From the NCBI RefSeq assembly GCF_026157065.1, contig NZ_JANLGQ010000004.1, positions 124,001-188,000 of the forward strand: 64,000 bases of DNA. The letters run 5' to 3'. Positions 13,278 to 21,786 of this stretch are shown one piece after another. Within the stretch, counting starts at the first letter, position 1. The number at the start of each line of letters is the position of its first letter. The position numbers were made by a program, and so were the translations under genes. This stretch comes from Enterococcus sp. HY326. GTDB taxonomy: Bacteria > Bacillota > Bacilli > Lactobacillales > Enterococcaceae. Under the pieces are notes generated by a model, which did no database searches, was not told the origin of the DNA, and saw only the letters and a program-made list of their open reading frames with translations.

Positions 13278-14624
13278 ATGGAAAATCTTGCAGCTCAACC
13301 CAAAATCTCTAAATGGCGGCAAAGAATTGGTTACGGTGTTTCAGATTTGGCCTGCAATTTAATTTGGCAAATGATTTCTTTATATCTTTTATATTTTTAC
13401 ACAGATATTATGCAGTTGAATGCTGCAGCGGTTAGTCTGATGTTTGTGTTCACCAGAATTTTTGATGGGGTGACCGATTTACTAGTCGGTTACCTAATTG
13501 ATCATACGACTACCCGGTGGGGCAAGTCCCGGCCATATTTTCTCTTTGGAGCAATTCCTTTTGCAGTTTTTGCCTATCTTTGTTTCAGTGTTCCGGAAAT
13601 TTCCAGCAGCGGCAAGCTGATTTATGCTTACTTTACGTATTTCGGCCTTTCACTTTCTTATACTTTAGTCAATGTACCAATGGCTTCGGTTTTACCCAGC
13701 TTAACAAATGACACCAAAGAGCGGACGGCTTTATCGACTTCGAGAAAGTTTTTTTGATTTTTAGGTGCGACGATAGTCAGTGCATCTGCTCTGCGATTAG
13801 TTCAAGTTTTTGGTCAAGGTAATCAAATTTTAGGCTTTAGAATTTTAATGGCCGTTTTCGGAGTGGCCAGTTGCCTGTTGTTTTTCTTTACTTTTTTTAA
13901 TATTCGAGAAATTCAAACACCGCATGTAAAAGTCAAACTACAAGATGTCTTTCATTCTCTAGCACAAAATAAGCCATGGAAAATTTTTGCTCTCAACATT
14001 CTATTTATGTGGACAGGTTATTTTCTACAAACTAGCGCGTTGGTCTACTATTATACTGTGGTTGTCGGCAGCACGGCCCTGTCGGTCACTGTAGCAACAA
14101 TCATGTCTGTGATTCCGATGGTGGCAAACTTTTTCGTGCCTTTTCTTGCGGGACGTTTAGGCAAGCGAAATCTGTATCTGCTGGCCTCGGGTGTTCAAGG
14201 TTTAGGTATTGTCCTGATTTTATTGGGGCAGGCCAACCATACAATCATCATCGCAGGGGCAGCAATTTCTGCAATAGGCTATGGCATTAAAGAGAGTATT
14301 TACTTTTCGATGCAAGCAGATCCAGTTGATTACAGTCAGTGGAAAACAGGAATCAATGTCTCTGGATCACTTTCAGCAATAAATGGTTTTCTCGGCAAGG
14401 TAGCTCAAGCAGTGTCTGGAGGTGTAGCAGGAGCTCTTTTAGCCTGGGGCAGCTATCAGCCGGATGCAGCAACACAAAGTAATCAAGCTGTTTTCGCCAT
14501 CCAAGCGATGTATGGCTATCTGCCATTATTGCTGATTATCTGCTCGATGATAACTATGAGTTTTTACGATTTAGATAAACAATTTCCTTTAATCAAAGCT
14601 GAATTGTCAGCAAGTAAAAATTAA
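13278..14624 (+). pseudogene. GPH-family sugar:cation symporter interrupted by one in-frame TGA
   Basis: Two open segments (13278-13757 and 13848-14624) lie in the same frame, and the bases between them are also open. The only interruption is the TGA at 13755-13757, just after SRKFF; translation resumes at once with FLGATIVSASALRL. Joined, they give about 448 residues, the normal size of a glycoside-pentoside-hexuronide symporter (start RQRIGYGVSDLACNLIW, motif DGVTDLLVGYLIDHT). AAAGGAG precedes the start, 16 bases after the rhamnosidase stop. The codon is one base from GGA, TCA or TGG. Either a recent null mutation or a sequence error; the gene shows no other decay. Confidence 0.85.
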
Positions 14625-14632
14625 TCTGAAGG

Positions 14633-14677
14633 CCTTCTCTGTAAAATACGTCAATCATTTTGCAGAGAAGGATTTTT
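14633..14677 (+). terminator. terminator of the rhamnoside operon
   Basis: CCTTCTCTG (14633-14641) pairs with CAGAGAAGG (14663-14671), extended by AAAAT/ATTTT in the loop, and is followed by ATTTTT. Confidence 0.8.
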
Positions 14678-14723
14678 GTAGTACAGACTCATGCTTTATG
14701 GTAAACTATCCTTCGAGGTGAAA

Positions 14724-14960
14724 ATGGTGAGCAAAAAAAATAAAGATATCGAAATCCGTGTGGAAGCCAGTGAGAAAACAATTAATGGCAGCCAAGTGAC
14801 AGTCAATCAATTATTTATTGGAAAAAAACAAATTGGTGAAGTTGTCGAAAAAGGGCTGAAGAGTTTTGATTACGAGATGAGCGGTGGTTTTAAAGGCTCA
14901 GTTAAGACTTTTGATGAAGCAGTTGAATTAATTATTCGTCAATGGAATTTGCAAGAGTAA
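14724..14960 (+). CDS. DUF2969 family protein
   Basis: 78-residue cytoplasmic protein with the pattern of the lactobacillales DUF2969 family (lysine-rich start MVSKKNKDIEIRVEASEK, then IGKKQIGEVVE and FKGSVKTFDEAVELII). Function is unknown in the family. The ATG at 14724 follows GAGGTG; an in-frame ATG at 14691 has no ribosome site. Alone between a terminator and the tRNA promoter. Confidence 0.7.
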   Translation: MVSKKNKDIEIRVEASEKTINGSQVTVNQLFIGKKQIGEVVEKGLKSFDYEMSGGFKGSVKTFDEAVELIIRQWNLQE

Positions 14961-14988
14961 GATAACAAAAAAAAGTTTGGAAAAAGAC

Positions 14989-15017
14989 TTGTCAAACCCT
15001 GAGAAATTATGTATTAT
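14989..15017 (+). promoter_or_regulatory. promoter of the tRNA operon
   Basis: TTGTCA at 14989-14994, a 17-base spacer and TATTAT at 15012-15017, about 60 bases before tRNA-Tyr. Confidence 0.7.
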
Positions 15018-15078
15018 ATCTAAGTCAGGTTTTTTACTAGCTGGCCTGTGAGCTGATAAAAATTTCAGCTAATAGCTT

Positions 15079-15162
15079 GGAGGAGTAGCGAAGTGGCTAA
15101 ACGCGACGGACTGTAAATCCGTTCCTTAGGGTTCAGTGGTTCGAATCCACTCTCCTCCACCA
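15079..15162 (+). tRNA. tRNA-Tyr (GTA)
   Basis: 84 bases with encoded CCA. The acceptor stem is GGAGGAG (15079-15085) with CTCCTCC (15152-15158), the anticodon is GTA at 15113-15115, the T-loop is GGTTCGAATCC, and a long class II variable arm is present, as expected for bacterial tRNA-Tyr. Confidence 0.95.
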
Positions 15163-15163
15163 T

Positions 15164-15235
15164 TGGGGTATAGCCAAGCGGTAAGGCAAGGGACTTTGAC
15201 TCCCTCATGCGTTGGTTCGAATCCAGCTACCCCAG
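15164..15235 (+). tRNA. tRNA-Gln (TTG)
   Basis: The acceptor stem TGGGGTA (15164-15170) pairs with TACCCCA (15228-15234). The anticodon loop CTTTGAC gives TTG at 15196-15198 between AGGGA and TCCCT. No CCA is encoded, unlike the tRNA-Tyr one base upstream, so the end must be added by the nucleotidyltransferase. Confidence 0.94.
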
Positions 15236-15251
15236 TAAAAATAACAAATTG

Positions 15252-15284
15252 CTCGTCAAGCCACTGCTTGACGAGTTTTTTTTT
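15252..15284 (+). terminator. terminator of the tRNA operon
   Basis: Perfect 10-bp stem CTCGTCAAGC/GCTTGACGAG with a four-base loop, followed by nine T. Confidence 0.92.
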
Positions 15285-15315
15285 GTTTCAAATTAAAAAT
15301 CTAAAGTGCTCCTCC

Positions 15316-15343
15316 TTGCAGTTTTTTTTGACTTAGGTAAAAT
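15316..15343 (+). promoter_or_regulatory. promoter of the 55-residue ORF
   Basis: TTGCAG (15316-15321), a 16-base spacer and TAAAAT (15338-15343), about 20 bases upstream of AAGGAGGAG. Confidence 0.5.
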
Positions 15344-15378
15344 AATATTGAAGACAAAATTTCAAGGAGGAGAAACAA

Positions 15379-15546
15379 ATGGCCTTAAAAGCAAGAATTC
15401 AAGAAGCGGCTGAAAAAGTTTACGATATCATTAAAGATGATAAATATGATGTCGAAATGAAATTAACCACCAAAGGAAAAGGGGTTAAAGTAAAAACCAA
15501 TCGCAATACTCAGCACAATAAAAAATGGGGTGCTAAAATTCACTAA
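15379..15546 (+). CDS. small basic hypothetical protein (55 residues)
   Basis: Reads MALKARIQEAAEKVYDIIKD, then an acidic patch and a lysine-rich tail ending KKWGAKIH. Support for a real gene: an excellent site CAAGGAGGAG seven bases before the ATG, its own promoter-like sequence and its own strong terminator. The first 20 residues would form an amphipathic helix; the rest is strongly basic, so nucleic acid or ribosome binding is possible. No family is recognised and no function is assigned. It stands alone between the tRNA operon and the TetR gene. Confidence 0.75.
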   Translation: MALKARIQEAAEKVYDIIKDDKYDVEMKLTTKGKGVKVKTNRNTQHNKKWGAKIH

Positions 15547-15581
15547 GCAAGACTGATTAATTGCTTGAAGAAGGTACGTCA

Positions 15582-15627
15582 AAAAAATCTGGCTCAGAGG
15601 AAATTTCCTTTTGAGCCAGATTTTTTT
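15582..15627. terminator. bidirectional terminator between the small ORF and the TetR gene
   Basis: ATCTGGCTCA (15587-15596) pairs with TGAGCCAGAT (15612-15621), with A7 on one side and T7 on the other, so it serves both convergent genes. The T-run reaches the TetR stop region. Confidence 0.9.
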
Positions 15628-16234
15628 ATCTTTCAACTTCTAAACCAAGAACCGTCAGATGACCATTACCGACTAATTTGATCACTAGGCGGGCTAGATG
15701 ATTAGCGGGCATCTCAGTATCACTGGTAAGCCACCAGTGCAGTGTCCCGACAAAAATGGAAGTCATATACTCCACCACAAAATCAATTGGCACTTCAATA
15801 TCATTTTCAGTGATTCGTAGCTTCTTAAAGACATCGTCGTATTTTTCATACAGAATGTCAGCTAGTTTTTGCCGCAGCAATTCATTAGAAGAACCATCCA
15901 TTATTAATAGGAAGAAAGTTTTATTCTTATGAATTTCTTTGTAGATATTGGTGAGCAAAATTTCAATTGTTTTGACTTTGATGCGATTGCCTTGGACCAG
16001 CTCAGAGGGATCAAGAATATCTGAAAAGGCTTTGACTGCAAAACCAAAAATATGATCGTATAAATCCTGTTTGTCTTTAAAATGGGCATAAAAGGTTGCC
16101 CGATTAATCATCGCTTCATCGGCGATATCTTGAATGGTTAAATTATCGTAGCCTTTTTCACTAACTAGTTTAATAAAAGCTTCAATAATCATTTTGTGGG
16201 TTCGCTTGACCCGCAAATCTGTTTTCTTTGCCAT
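15626..16234 (-). CDS. TetR/AcrR-family transcriptional regulator
   Basis: 202-residue one-component repressor. The N-terminal helix-turn-helix contains LTIQDIADEAMINRATFYAH (about 27-46), followed by an all-helical ligand domain. ATG 16234 is chosen because AAAGAGG lies upstream of it; the in-frame TTG codons at 16258 and 16255 lie before that site. It is divergent from the 1414-residue activase/dehydratase gene, and the shared 224-base spacer carries repeated TTATCTNAC sequences, so it probably represses that gene. Ligand unknown. Confidence 0.87.
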   Translation of the reverse strand: MAKKTDLRVKRTHKMIIEAFIKLVSEKGYDNLTIQDIADEAMINRATFYAHFKDKQDLYDHIFGFAVKAFSDILDPSELVQGNRIKVKTIEILLTNIYKEIHKNKTFFLLIMDGSSNELLRQKLADILYEKYDDVFKKLRITENDIEVPIDFVVEYMTSIFVGTLHWWLTSDTEMPANHLARLVIKLVGNGHLTVLGLEVER

Positions 16235-16276
16235 AAAAAAACCTCTTTTTTCCAACAAAATAAAAACATTTGTCGT

Positions 16277-16413
16277 TTATCTCACAAAAATCAGAATATT
16301 GCTTGTTGAAAATTAATTAAAATCTTTCTAAAATAGATACATATAGTATATCAAACAGTTTGTAAGATAATCAACAAAGTGTCGTAAAATTAATATTTGT
16401 TAATTATCTCACT
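16277..16413. promoter_or_regulatory. candidate TetR operators in the divergent spacer
   Basis: TTATCTCACAAA at 16277-16288 recurs inverted as TTTGTAAGATAA at 16359-16370 (11 of 12 positions), and AATTATCTCACTT lies near 16402-16414. Three related sites in one divergent spacer suggest a regulator target. Confidence 0.45.
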
Positions 16414-16458
16414 TGAGACAGGTTTTACTAGGCTGATAGAGCCAAGGAGATGAAAAAT

Positions 16459-19400
16459 ATGACAATTAGAGCAGGAATTGACGTTGGTTCCACCACGGTA
16501 AAATTGGTTATTTTGACCGAGGGAAATGAGACGATCTTTGCAAAATACGAACGCCATTACTCTGATGTTAAGCAAGCTACGATTAAAGTTTTAAAAGAAG
16601 CACAAGAAATTTTAAATAATCAAGAATTAACGATGACTATCACAGGCTCCGGTGGAATGGGCTTGGCAGAAGTTTTAGACATTCCCTTTGTCCAAGAAGT
16701 GATTGCCTGTACGAAAACTGTCGAAGAAATTATTCCGCAAACCGATGTTGCCATCGAACTTGGCGGCGAAGATGCTAAGATTACTTTTTTTCAAGGTGCT
16801 TTAGAACAGCGGATGAACGGTTCTTGTGCGGGAGGAACCGGGGCTTTCATTGATCAGATGGCCGTCCTTTTAAAAACAGACGCCAATGGAGTCAATGAAT
16901 TGGCTAAAAATTATACAACTATTTATCCAATTGCTTCCCGCTGCGGCGTTTTTGCCAAAACGGATGTGCAGCCTTTGATTAATGAAGGAGCGGCTAAAGA
17001 AGATATTGCTGCAAGTATTTTTCAAGCAGTGGTCAATCAAACAATTGCCGGTTTAGCAGCGGGCCGGAAAATTACCGGGAAAATTGCTTTTCTCGGTGGA
17101 CCGCTATTCTTTATGTCTGAGCTGCGGCGGCGTTTTATTGAAACCTTAGATATTGCCGATGAAGATGTGATTTTCCCAGAAAATCCTCAGCTGTTTGTGG
17201 CGATGGGAGCCGCTCTTTATTCTGAAGGCAATCAGGCAACCTCTTTAGAAAAATTATTAGATTCCTTGGAAAACGGTGACCAAGAGCAATTGGCACCAAC
17301 GGATACTTTAGAGCCGCTTTTTAAAAATGAAGAAGAGTTGGCGTTGTTTAGAAAACGCCACAACCAAGCTCAAGCAAGTCAAAAAGAATTAGCGCAACAT
17401 TCTGGTGTGGCCTTTTTAGGGATTGACGCTGGTTCAACAACAACAAAAGTTACTTTGATTGATGAAGAAGGCAATTTGTTGTTCAGCCATTACGGTAACA
17501 ACCAAGGGCAGCCATTAGAAACAACGATGGCAGTCTTAAAAGATTTATACAGTCAAATGCCGGCTGATGTTTTCATCGGTAAAGCGGCCGTGACTGGTTA
17601 TGGCGAGCAATTAATAAAAAATGCACTGAAAATTGATATCGGTGAAGTCGAAACGATGGCCCATTATAAAGCGGCCAATCATTTCCAACCAGGCGTTGAT
17701 TTTATTTTAGATATCGGCGGTCAGGATATGAAGGCGATGACCATTAAAGATGGCGTCTTGTCGTCAATCCAATTGAACGAAGCCTGTTCATCTGGTTGCG
17801 GATCGTTTATTGAAACTTTTGCTAAGTCTTTAAATTTTGACGTGAAGGACTTTGCTTTAGAAGCCTTGAAATCAAAAACACCTGTAGATTTAGGTTCCCG
17901 CTGTACCGTGTTTATGAATTCAAAGGTTAAGCAAGTGCAAAAAGAAGGGGCGACTGTTGGCGATATTTCAGCAGGCCTTTCTTATTCGGTTATTAAAAAT
18001 GCGATTTATAAGGTTATTAAAATTCGCCGCCCAGAAGAGCTGGGGAAAAAAATTGTCTGCCAAGGCGGGACTTTTTATAATGAAGCTGTTTTGCGGGCCT
18101 TTGAAATGATCAGTGGCCGCCAAGTTGTCCGGCCCTCGATTGCCGGCTTGATGGGGGCTTATGGTGCGGCTTTAATTGCTTTAGAAGATTATGAAATTGG
18201 TGAAGAAACCACAACCTTAGCTGCCGATGAGTTAGATGCTTTTACAGCGGATAAAGAATTCACCCATTGCGGTCTTTGCGAAAATAATTGTATGATGACG
18301 GTCACCGTTTTTTCAGATGGTCGCCGCTTTGTTACGGGTAACCGTTGTGAGCGGGGCGCCCGTATCAAGGTCAAGAAAGAAGACCGTAAAGTTAATTTGG
18401 TTGATTATAAATATAAACGTCTGTTTAAATACCGTGCCTTAAGAAAAGACAAAGCAACAAGAGGCATCGTTGGGATTCCTCGGGTATTGAATATGTATGA
18501 AAACTATCCGTTATGGCATACAATTTTCACCGATTTAGGTTTTAGAGTACAGCTGTCACCGCGATCAAACAAAGAATTATATGAACAAGGGATGGAAACC
18601 ATTCCTAGTGATACTGCTTGCTACCCAGCCAAAATTACCCACGGTCACATTCAAGCATTAATTGATGACCAAGTGCCGTTAATTTTTTACCCCGGTGTTG
18701 TTTTTGAAAGAAAAGAAGATGCCAAAGCGGACAATAATTTTAATTGTCCAATCGTTCAAAGCTATCCAGATGTAATTAAAAATAATGTCGATGATATTCG
18801 TGACGGCAAAGTCGATTACCGCAATCCTTATCTAAATTTAGGCAATGAGGAGTCGGTGATTAAAGTTATGAGCGAAGCCTTTGCGGACTTAGGCATTTCA
18901 GAAGAAGAGATGGCTGACGCCGTGCATCACGGTTATGAAGAGCTGGAAAACTTTAAGGAAGATATTCGGCAAAAAGGCGAAGACACCTTGATGATGCTCA
19001 ATCTGAAAAATGAAAAAGGCATCGTGCTGTCAGGCCGGCCTTATCATTTGGATCCGGAAATTAATCACGGTATCGCTGAAGTGATTACTCAAGAAGGCTT
19101 CCACGTCTTAACTGAGGACAGCATTTCTCATCTGGCTAATGTCGGTAACTTGCGAGTTGTCAATCAGTGGGTCTACCATTCCCGCTTATATGCAGCTGCT
19201 CGGGTTGTAGCCAAATCAAAAAATTTGGAATTAGTTCAGTTAAATTCCTTTGGTTGTGGCTTAGATGCCGTTACGACTGATCAGGTCGAAGAAATTATGG
19301 ATCAATACGGAAAAATTTACACCGTCTTGAAAATTGATGAAGGTTCTAATCTTGGTGCGATTCGTATCCGTCTGCGTTCACTAAAAGCAGCCGTCGGAGA

Positions 19401-20703
19401 ACGCAGCAAAATGCATTTTGAACCGATGAAACGCTATGAAGAACCAGAAAAAATTATCTTTACGAAAGAGATGAAGAAAAATCACACGCTATTGATGCCG
19501 ATGCTCAGCCCAATTCACCAAGAGGGCTTAGTTGATTTAGCCCTGCAGGCCTCAGGCTATGATGTTGTCTGCCTGCCTTCAGAGGACAATGAAGCGATTA
19601 ATGTCGGCTTGAAATACGTGAATAATGACGCCTGCTACCCAGCAATTATTTCCATCGGACAACTTGTGGAAGCTTTGCAAAGCGGCGACTATGATTTAAA
19701 TAATGTCTCGGTGATGATGACACAAACCGGTGGCGGCTGTCGGGCCACCAACTACATTCCGCTTTTGCGAAAAGCCTTAAACGATGCAGGCTTTGAACAG
19801 GTGCCAGTCGTGTCAATCTCGATGGGTAATAAAGGTGTAGAAAGCAATCCTGGTTTCAAATTTACTTTACCGATGATTAAACGGGTCGTTGTTGCCTTCT
19901 TATATGGTGACTTGTTTGAACGCTTAGTTTATCGCACCCGGCCTTATGAATTAGAAAAAGGCATGATTGATCAAAAGCACAAAGATTGGCTGGCTAAGAT
20001 TGCTAAGAATGTTAAAAACGGTTCCCTTACACAGTTCAATATGAATATGAAAAAAATTATTCAAGATTTTGATACCGTACCGTTATTAGATGTTGTGAAA
20101 CCAAAAGTCGGTGTCGTCGGAGAAATCCTAGTAAAATATTCGCCAACTGCAAATAACGACATCGTGCGCCTTTTAGAAAGCGAAGGGGCCGAAGCCGTCG
20201 TGCCGGATATTGTTGGCTTTATGAATTATTCCTTATACAACCAAATTTGGAAGTATGACAATATGGGCATGTCTAAGCAAAGCAAAATGTTAGCGCAATT
20301 TGCGATTCGGGTTATTGAGATGGTGGAAAAACCAATGGACAAAACGTTGCGGAAATCCAAACGCTTTGATGGAATTCATTCCATTTACGATATGGCCGAG
20401 GAAGCCGGTAAAATTTTATCCATCGGCAATCACACTGGTGAAGGCTGGTTCTTGACTGGCGAGATGATTGAATTGTTAAAAGACGATGTTGATAATATCG
20501 TCTGCATGCAGCCATTCGGGTGTCTGCCTAATCACGTTGTTGGCAAAGGTGTGATTAAAGAATTGCGCCGCCAATATCCAAGAGCTAATATTGCAGCGAT
20601 TGATTACGATCCAGGGGTGTCGATAGTCAACCAATTAAATCGGATTCGCTTGATGATGGCAACAGCGGAAAAAATGTTAGCATCAAAAGCTGCCGTTCAG
20701 TAA
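16459..20703 (+). CDS. 2-hydroxyacyl-CoA dehydratase-type protein with two fused activase domains
   Basis: 1414-residue cytoplasmic iron-sulfur ATPase. Two BadF/BcrA/HgdC-type activase (ASKHA ATPase) domains occupy about 1-260 and 320-585. Each has GIDxGSTTxK and the cluster cysteines, C123/C162 in the first and C443/C482 in the second, both 39 residues apart. A DUF2229-type region follows with a four-cysteine set C604, C607, C611, C630, then an HgdB/BcrC-like dehydratase half with CYPA, GGGCRATNY and PFGCLPNHV. Known activases drive ATP-dependent electron injection into a dehydratase cluster; this fused Firmicute group has no settled substrate, and a double-cubane reductase role is possible. 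ATG 16459 follows AAGGAG at nine bases; ATG 16450 touches that site. Confidence 0.85.
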   Translation: MTIRAGIDVGSTTVKLVILTEGNETIFAKYERHYSDVKQATIKVLKEAQEILNNQELTMTITGSGGMGLAEVLDIPFVQEVIACTKTVEEIIPQTDVAIELGGEDAKITFFQGALEQRMNGSCAGGTGAFIDQMAVLLKTDANGVNELAKNYTTIYPIASRCGVFAKTDVQPLINEGAAKEDIAASIFQAVVNQTIAGLAAGRKITGKIAFLGGPLFFMSELRRRFIETLDIADEDVIFPENPQLFVAMGAALYSEGNQATSLEKLLDSLENGDQEQLAPTDTLEPLFKNEEELALFRKRHNQAQASQKELAQHSGVAFLGIDAGSTTTKVTLIDEEGNLLFSHYGNNQGQPLETTMAVLKDLYSQMPADVFIGKAAVTGYGEQLIKNALKIDIGEVETMAHYKAANHFQPGVDFILDIGGQDMKAMTIKDGVLSSIQLNEACSSGCGSFIETFAKSLNFDVKDFALEALKSKTPVDLGSRCTVFMNSKVKQVQKEGATVGDISAGLSYSVIKNAIYKVIKIRRPEELGKKIVCQGGTFYNEAVLRAFEMISGRQVVRPSIAGLMGAYGAALIALEDYEIGEETTTLAADELDAFTADKEFTHCGLCENNCMMTVTVFSDGRRFVTGNRCERGARIKVKKEDRKVNLVDYKYKRLFKYRALRKDKATRGIVGIPRVLNMYENYPLWHTIFTDLGFRVQLSPRSNKELYEQGMETIPSDTACYPAKITHGHIQALIDDQVPLIFYPGVVFERKEDAKADNNFNCPIVQSYPDVIKNNVDDIRDGKVDYRNPYLNLGNEESVIKVMSEAFADLGISEEEMADAVHHGYEELENFKEDIRQKGEDTLMMLNLKNEKGIVLSGRPYHLDPEINHGIAEVITQEGFHVLTEDSISHLANVGNLRVVNQWVYHSRLYAAARVVAKSKNLELVQLNSFGCGLDAVTTDQVEEIMDQYGKIYTVLKIDEGSNLGAIRIRLRSLKAAVGERSKMHFEPMKRYEEPEKIIFTKEMKKNHTLLMPMLSPIHQEGLVDLALQASGYDVVCLPSEDNEAINVGLKYVNNDACYPAIISIGQLVEALQSGDYDLNNVSVMMTQTGGGCRATNYIPLLRKALNDAGFEQVPVVSISMGNKGVESNPGFKFTLPMIKRVVVAFLYGDLFERLVYRTRPYELEKGMIDQKHKDWLAKIAKNVKNGSLTQFNMNMKKIIQDFDTVPLLDVVKPKVGVVGEILVKYSPTANNDIVRLLESEGAEAVVPDIVGFMNYSLYNQIWKYDNMGMSKQSKMLAQFAIRVIEMVEKPMDKTLRKSKRFDGIHSIYDMAEEAGKILSIGNHTGEGWFLTGEMIELLKDDVDNIVCMQPFGCLPNHVVGKGVIKELRRQYPRANIAAIDYDPGVSIVNQLNRIRLMMATAEKMLASKAAVQ

Positions 20704-20727
20704 AAAAGTTTAAGTTAAACAAATGAT

Positions 20728-20890
20728 AAAAAGACTTTAAATAAACGTCTTACAAAATGAAATGAAGTTGAACCAGACATCAAAAAGTGGAACAGCTGAA
20801 AGGCTGCCATTTTATGAAGGCTAACGATAGCGTCACAACTGGTCCAAATATTTCGAAAAGTAAGGGCAGTTTGCTTGAAGTCTTTTTCTG
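20728..20890 (+). terminator. long nested hairpin terminator after the activase gene
   Basis: AAAAAGACTT (20728-20737) pairs with AAGTCTTTTT (20878-20887). Inside, TTGAACCAG (20768) pairs with CTGGTCCAA (20839) around TGG/AGC and GCT/CCA short pairs. Most of the 305-base spacer before the GntR gene is this structure plus the GntR promoter. Confidence 0.6.
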
Positions 20891-20911
20891 ATTGTCTTTT
20901 TTCAAGAAAAT

Positions 20912-20940
20912 TTGTAGTTTAGGTATATACCAGTTATAAT
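20912..20940 (+). promoter_or_regulatory. GntR gene promoter with palindromic operator in the spacer
   Basis: TTGTAG (20912-20917), a 17-base spacer and TATAAT (20935-20940). The spacer contains the perfect palindrome GGTATATACC (20922-20931), typical of HutC-type GntR operators, suggesting autoregulation. Confidence 0.7.
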
Positions 20941-21008
20941 ATATTCAAATATACTACTCAGCAGGGCTAGAGAATGTCTGAAAAGTCTGAGTATTGGAGG
21001 AATTTAAA

Positions 21009-21716
21009 ATGGCTGGCAATTTACCAGTATATATTCAAATACACGATCAAATAAAAAAAGAAATCGAAAGCGGCCACTGGAAAGTCGGCGACCGCTTGCC
21101 TTCAGAACGAGAGCTTTCCGTCACCTTTGGCGTAAGCCGCATGACTTTAAGACAGGCGATTCAAACTTTGGCAGATGAAGGGATTTTAGAACGGAAAATC
21201 GGTTCTGGAACGTATGTGGCCCGTGAAAAAGTGCAAGAAAAAATGACGGGCACCACCAGTTTCACCGAGATTATGCACTCGCAAAATCGCGAACCCTCTA
21301 GTCGGACTGTTTCTTATTTTAAGACAACTCCAAGCTCCAGTGAAATGAAACATTTGGACTTGAAGGAACAAGATGCAATTATCCGTATGGAGCGGGTGCG
21401 GTATGCCGATGGCGTTCCGATTTGTTTTGAGGTGGCGGGAATTCCCCTCGACTTAGTGACAGATTTTAGTCGAGATGAAGTGACCAATTCTTTTTACAAT
21501 ACGTTAGAGGGTAAAGGTGGCTACAAAATTAATGGTGCTAATCAAACGATTTCGGCCCATCTAGCTTCCGAAAAAATTGCGGATTATTTAGAAATTAAAA
21601 AAGGTGATGCCATTTTGCGCCTGCGACAAGTTTCCTTTTTAGAAGATGGCCGGCCTTTTGAATATGTCCGTAGTCAATATGTGGGTAGCCGCTTTGAATT
21701 TTATTTAGAAAAATAA
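21009..21716 (+). CDS. GntR/HutC-family transcriptional regulator with UTRA domain
   Basis: 235-residue regulator. An N-terminal winged helix (about 5-72, PVYIQIHDQIKKEIESG, LPSERELSVTFGVSRMTLRQ) is followed by a UTRA ligand-binding domain (about 90-232), as in YvoA/NagR and TreR. ATG 21009 follows TTGGAGG; an upstream in-frame TTG overlaps the ribosome site. Its promoter contains a GTATATAC palindrome. No sugar gene is adjacent, so the targets lie elsewhere. A global GlcNAc regulator of the NagR/YvoA type is plausible but unproven. Confidence 0.87.
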   Translation: MAGNLPVYIQIHDQIKKEIESGHWKVGDRLPSERELSVTFGVSRMTLRQAIQTLADEGILERKIGSGTYVAREKVQEKMTGTTSFTEIMHSQNREPSSRTVSYFKTTPSSSEMKHLDLKEQDAIIRMERVRYADGVPICFEVAGIPLDLVTDFSRDEVTNSFYNTLEGKGGYKINGANQTISAHLASEKIADYLEIKKGDAILRLRQVSFLEDGRPFEYVRSQYVGSRFEFYLEK

Positions 21717-21786
21717 AAACTAGAAAAGGTTCCTCCCTGACGATGTTCTTAGGAAATCTTCAGGAGGACTTTTCTAGTTTTTTTAT
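21717..21786. terminator. bidirectional terminator between the GntR and yigZ-type genes
   Basis: AAACTAGAAAAGGT plus CCTCCCTGA pair with TCAGGAGG plus ACTTTTCTAGTTT. A T-run follows on the plus strand and A-rich sequence mirrors it, serving both convergent genes. Confidence 0.85.

Noticed and set aside
15136-15336. 66-codon frame across the tRNA genes
   Set aside because: It reads through tRNA-Tyr and tRNA-Gln sequence and their terminator.
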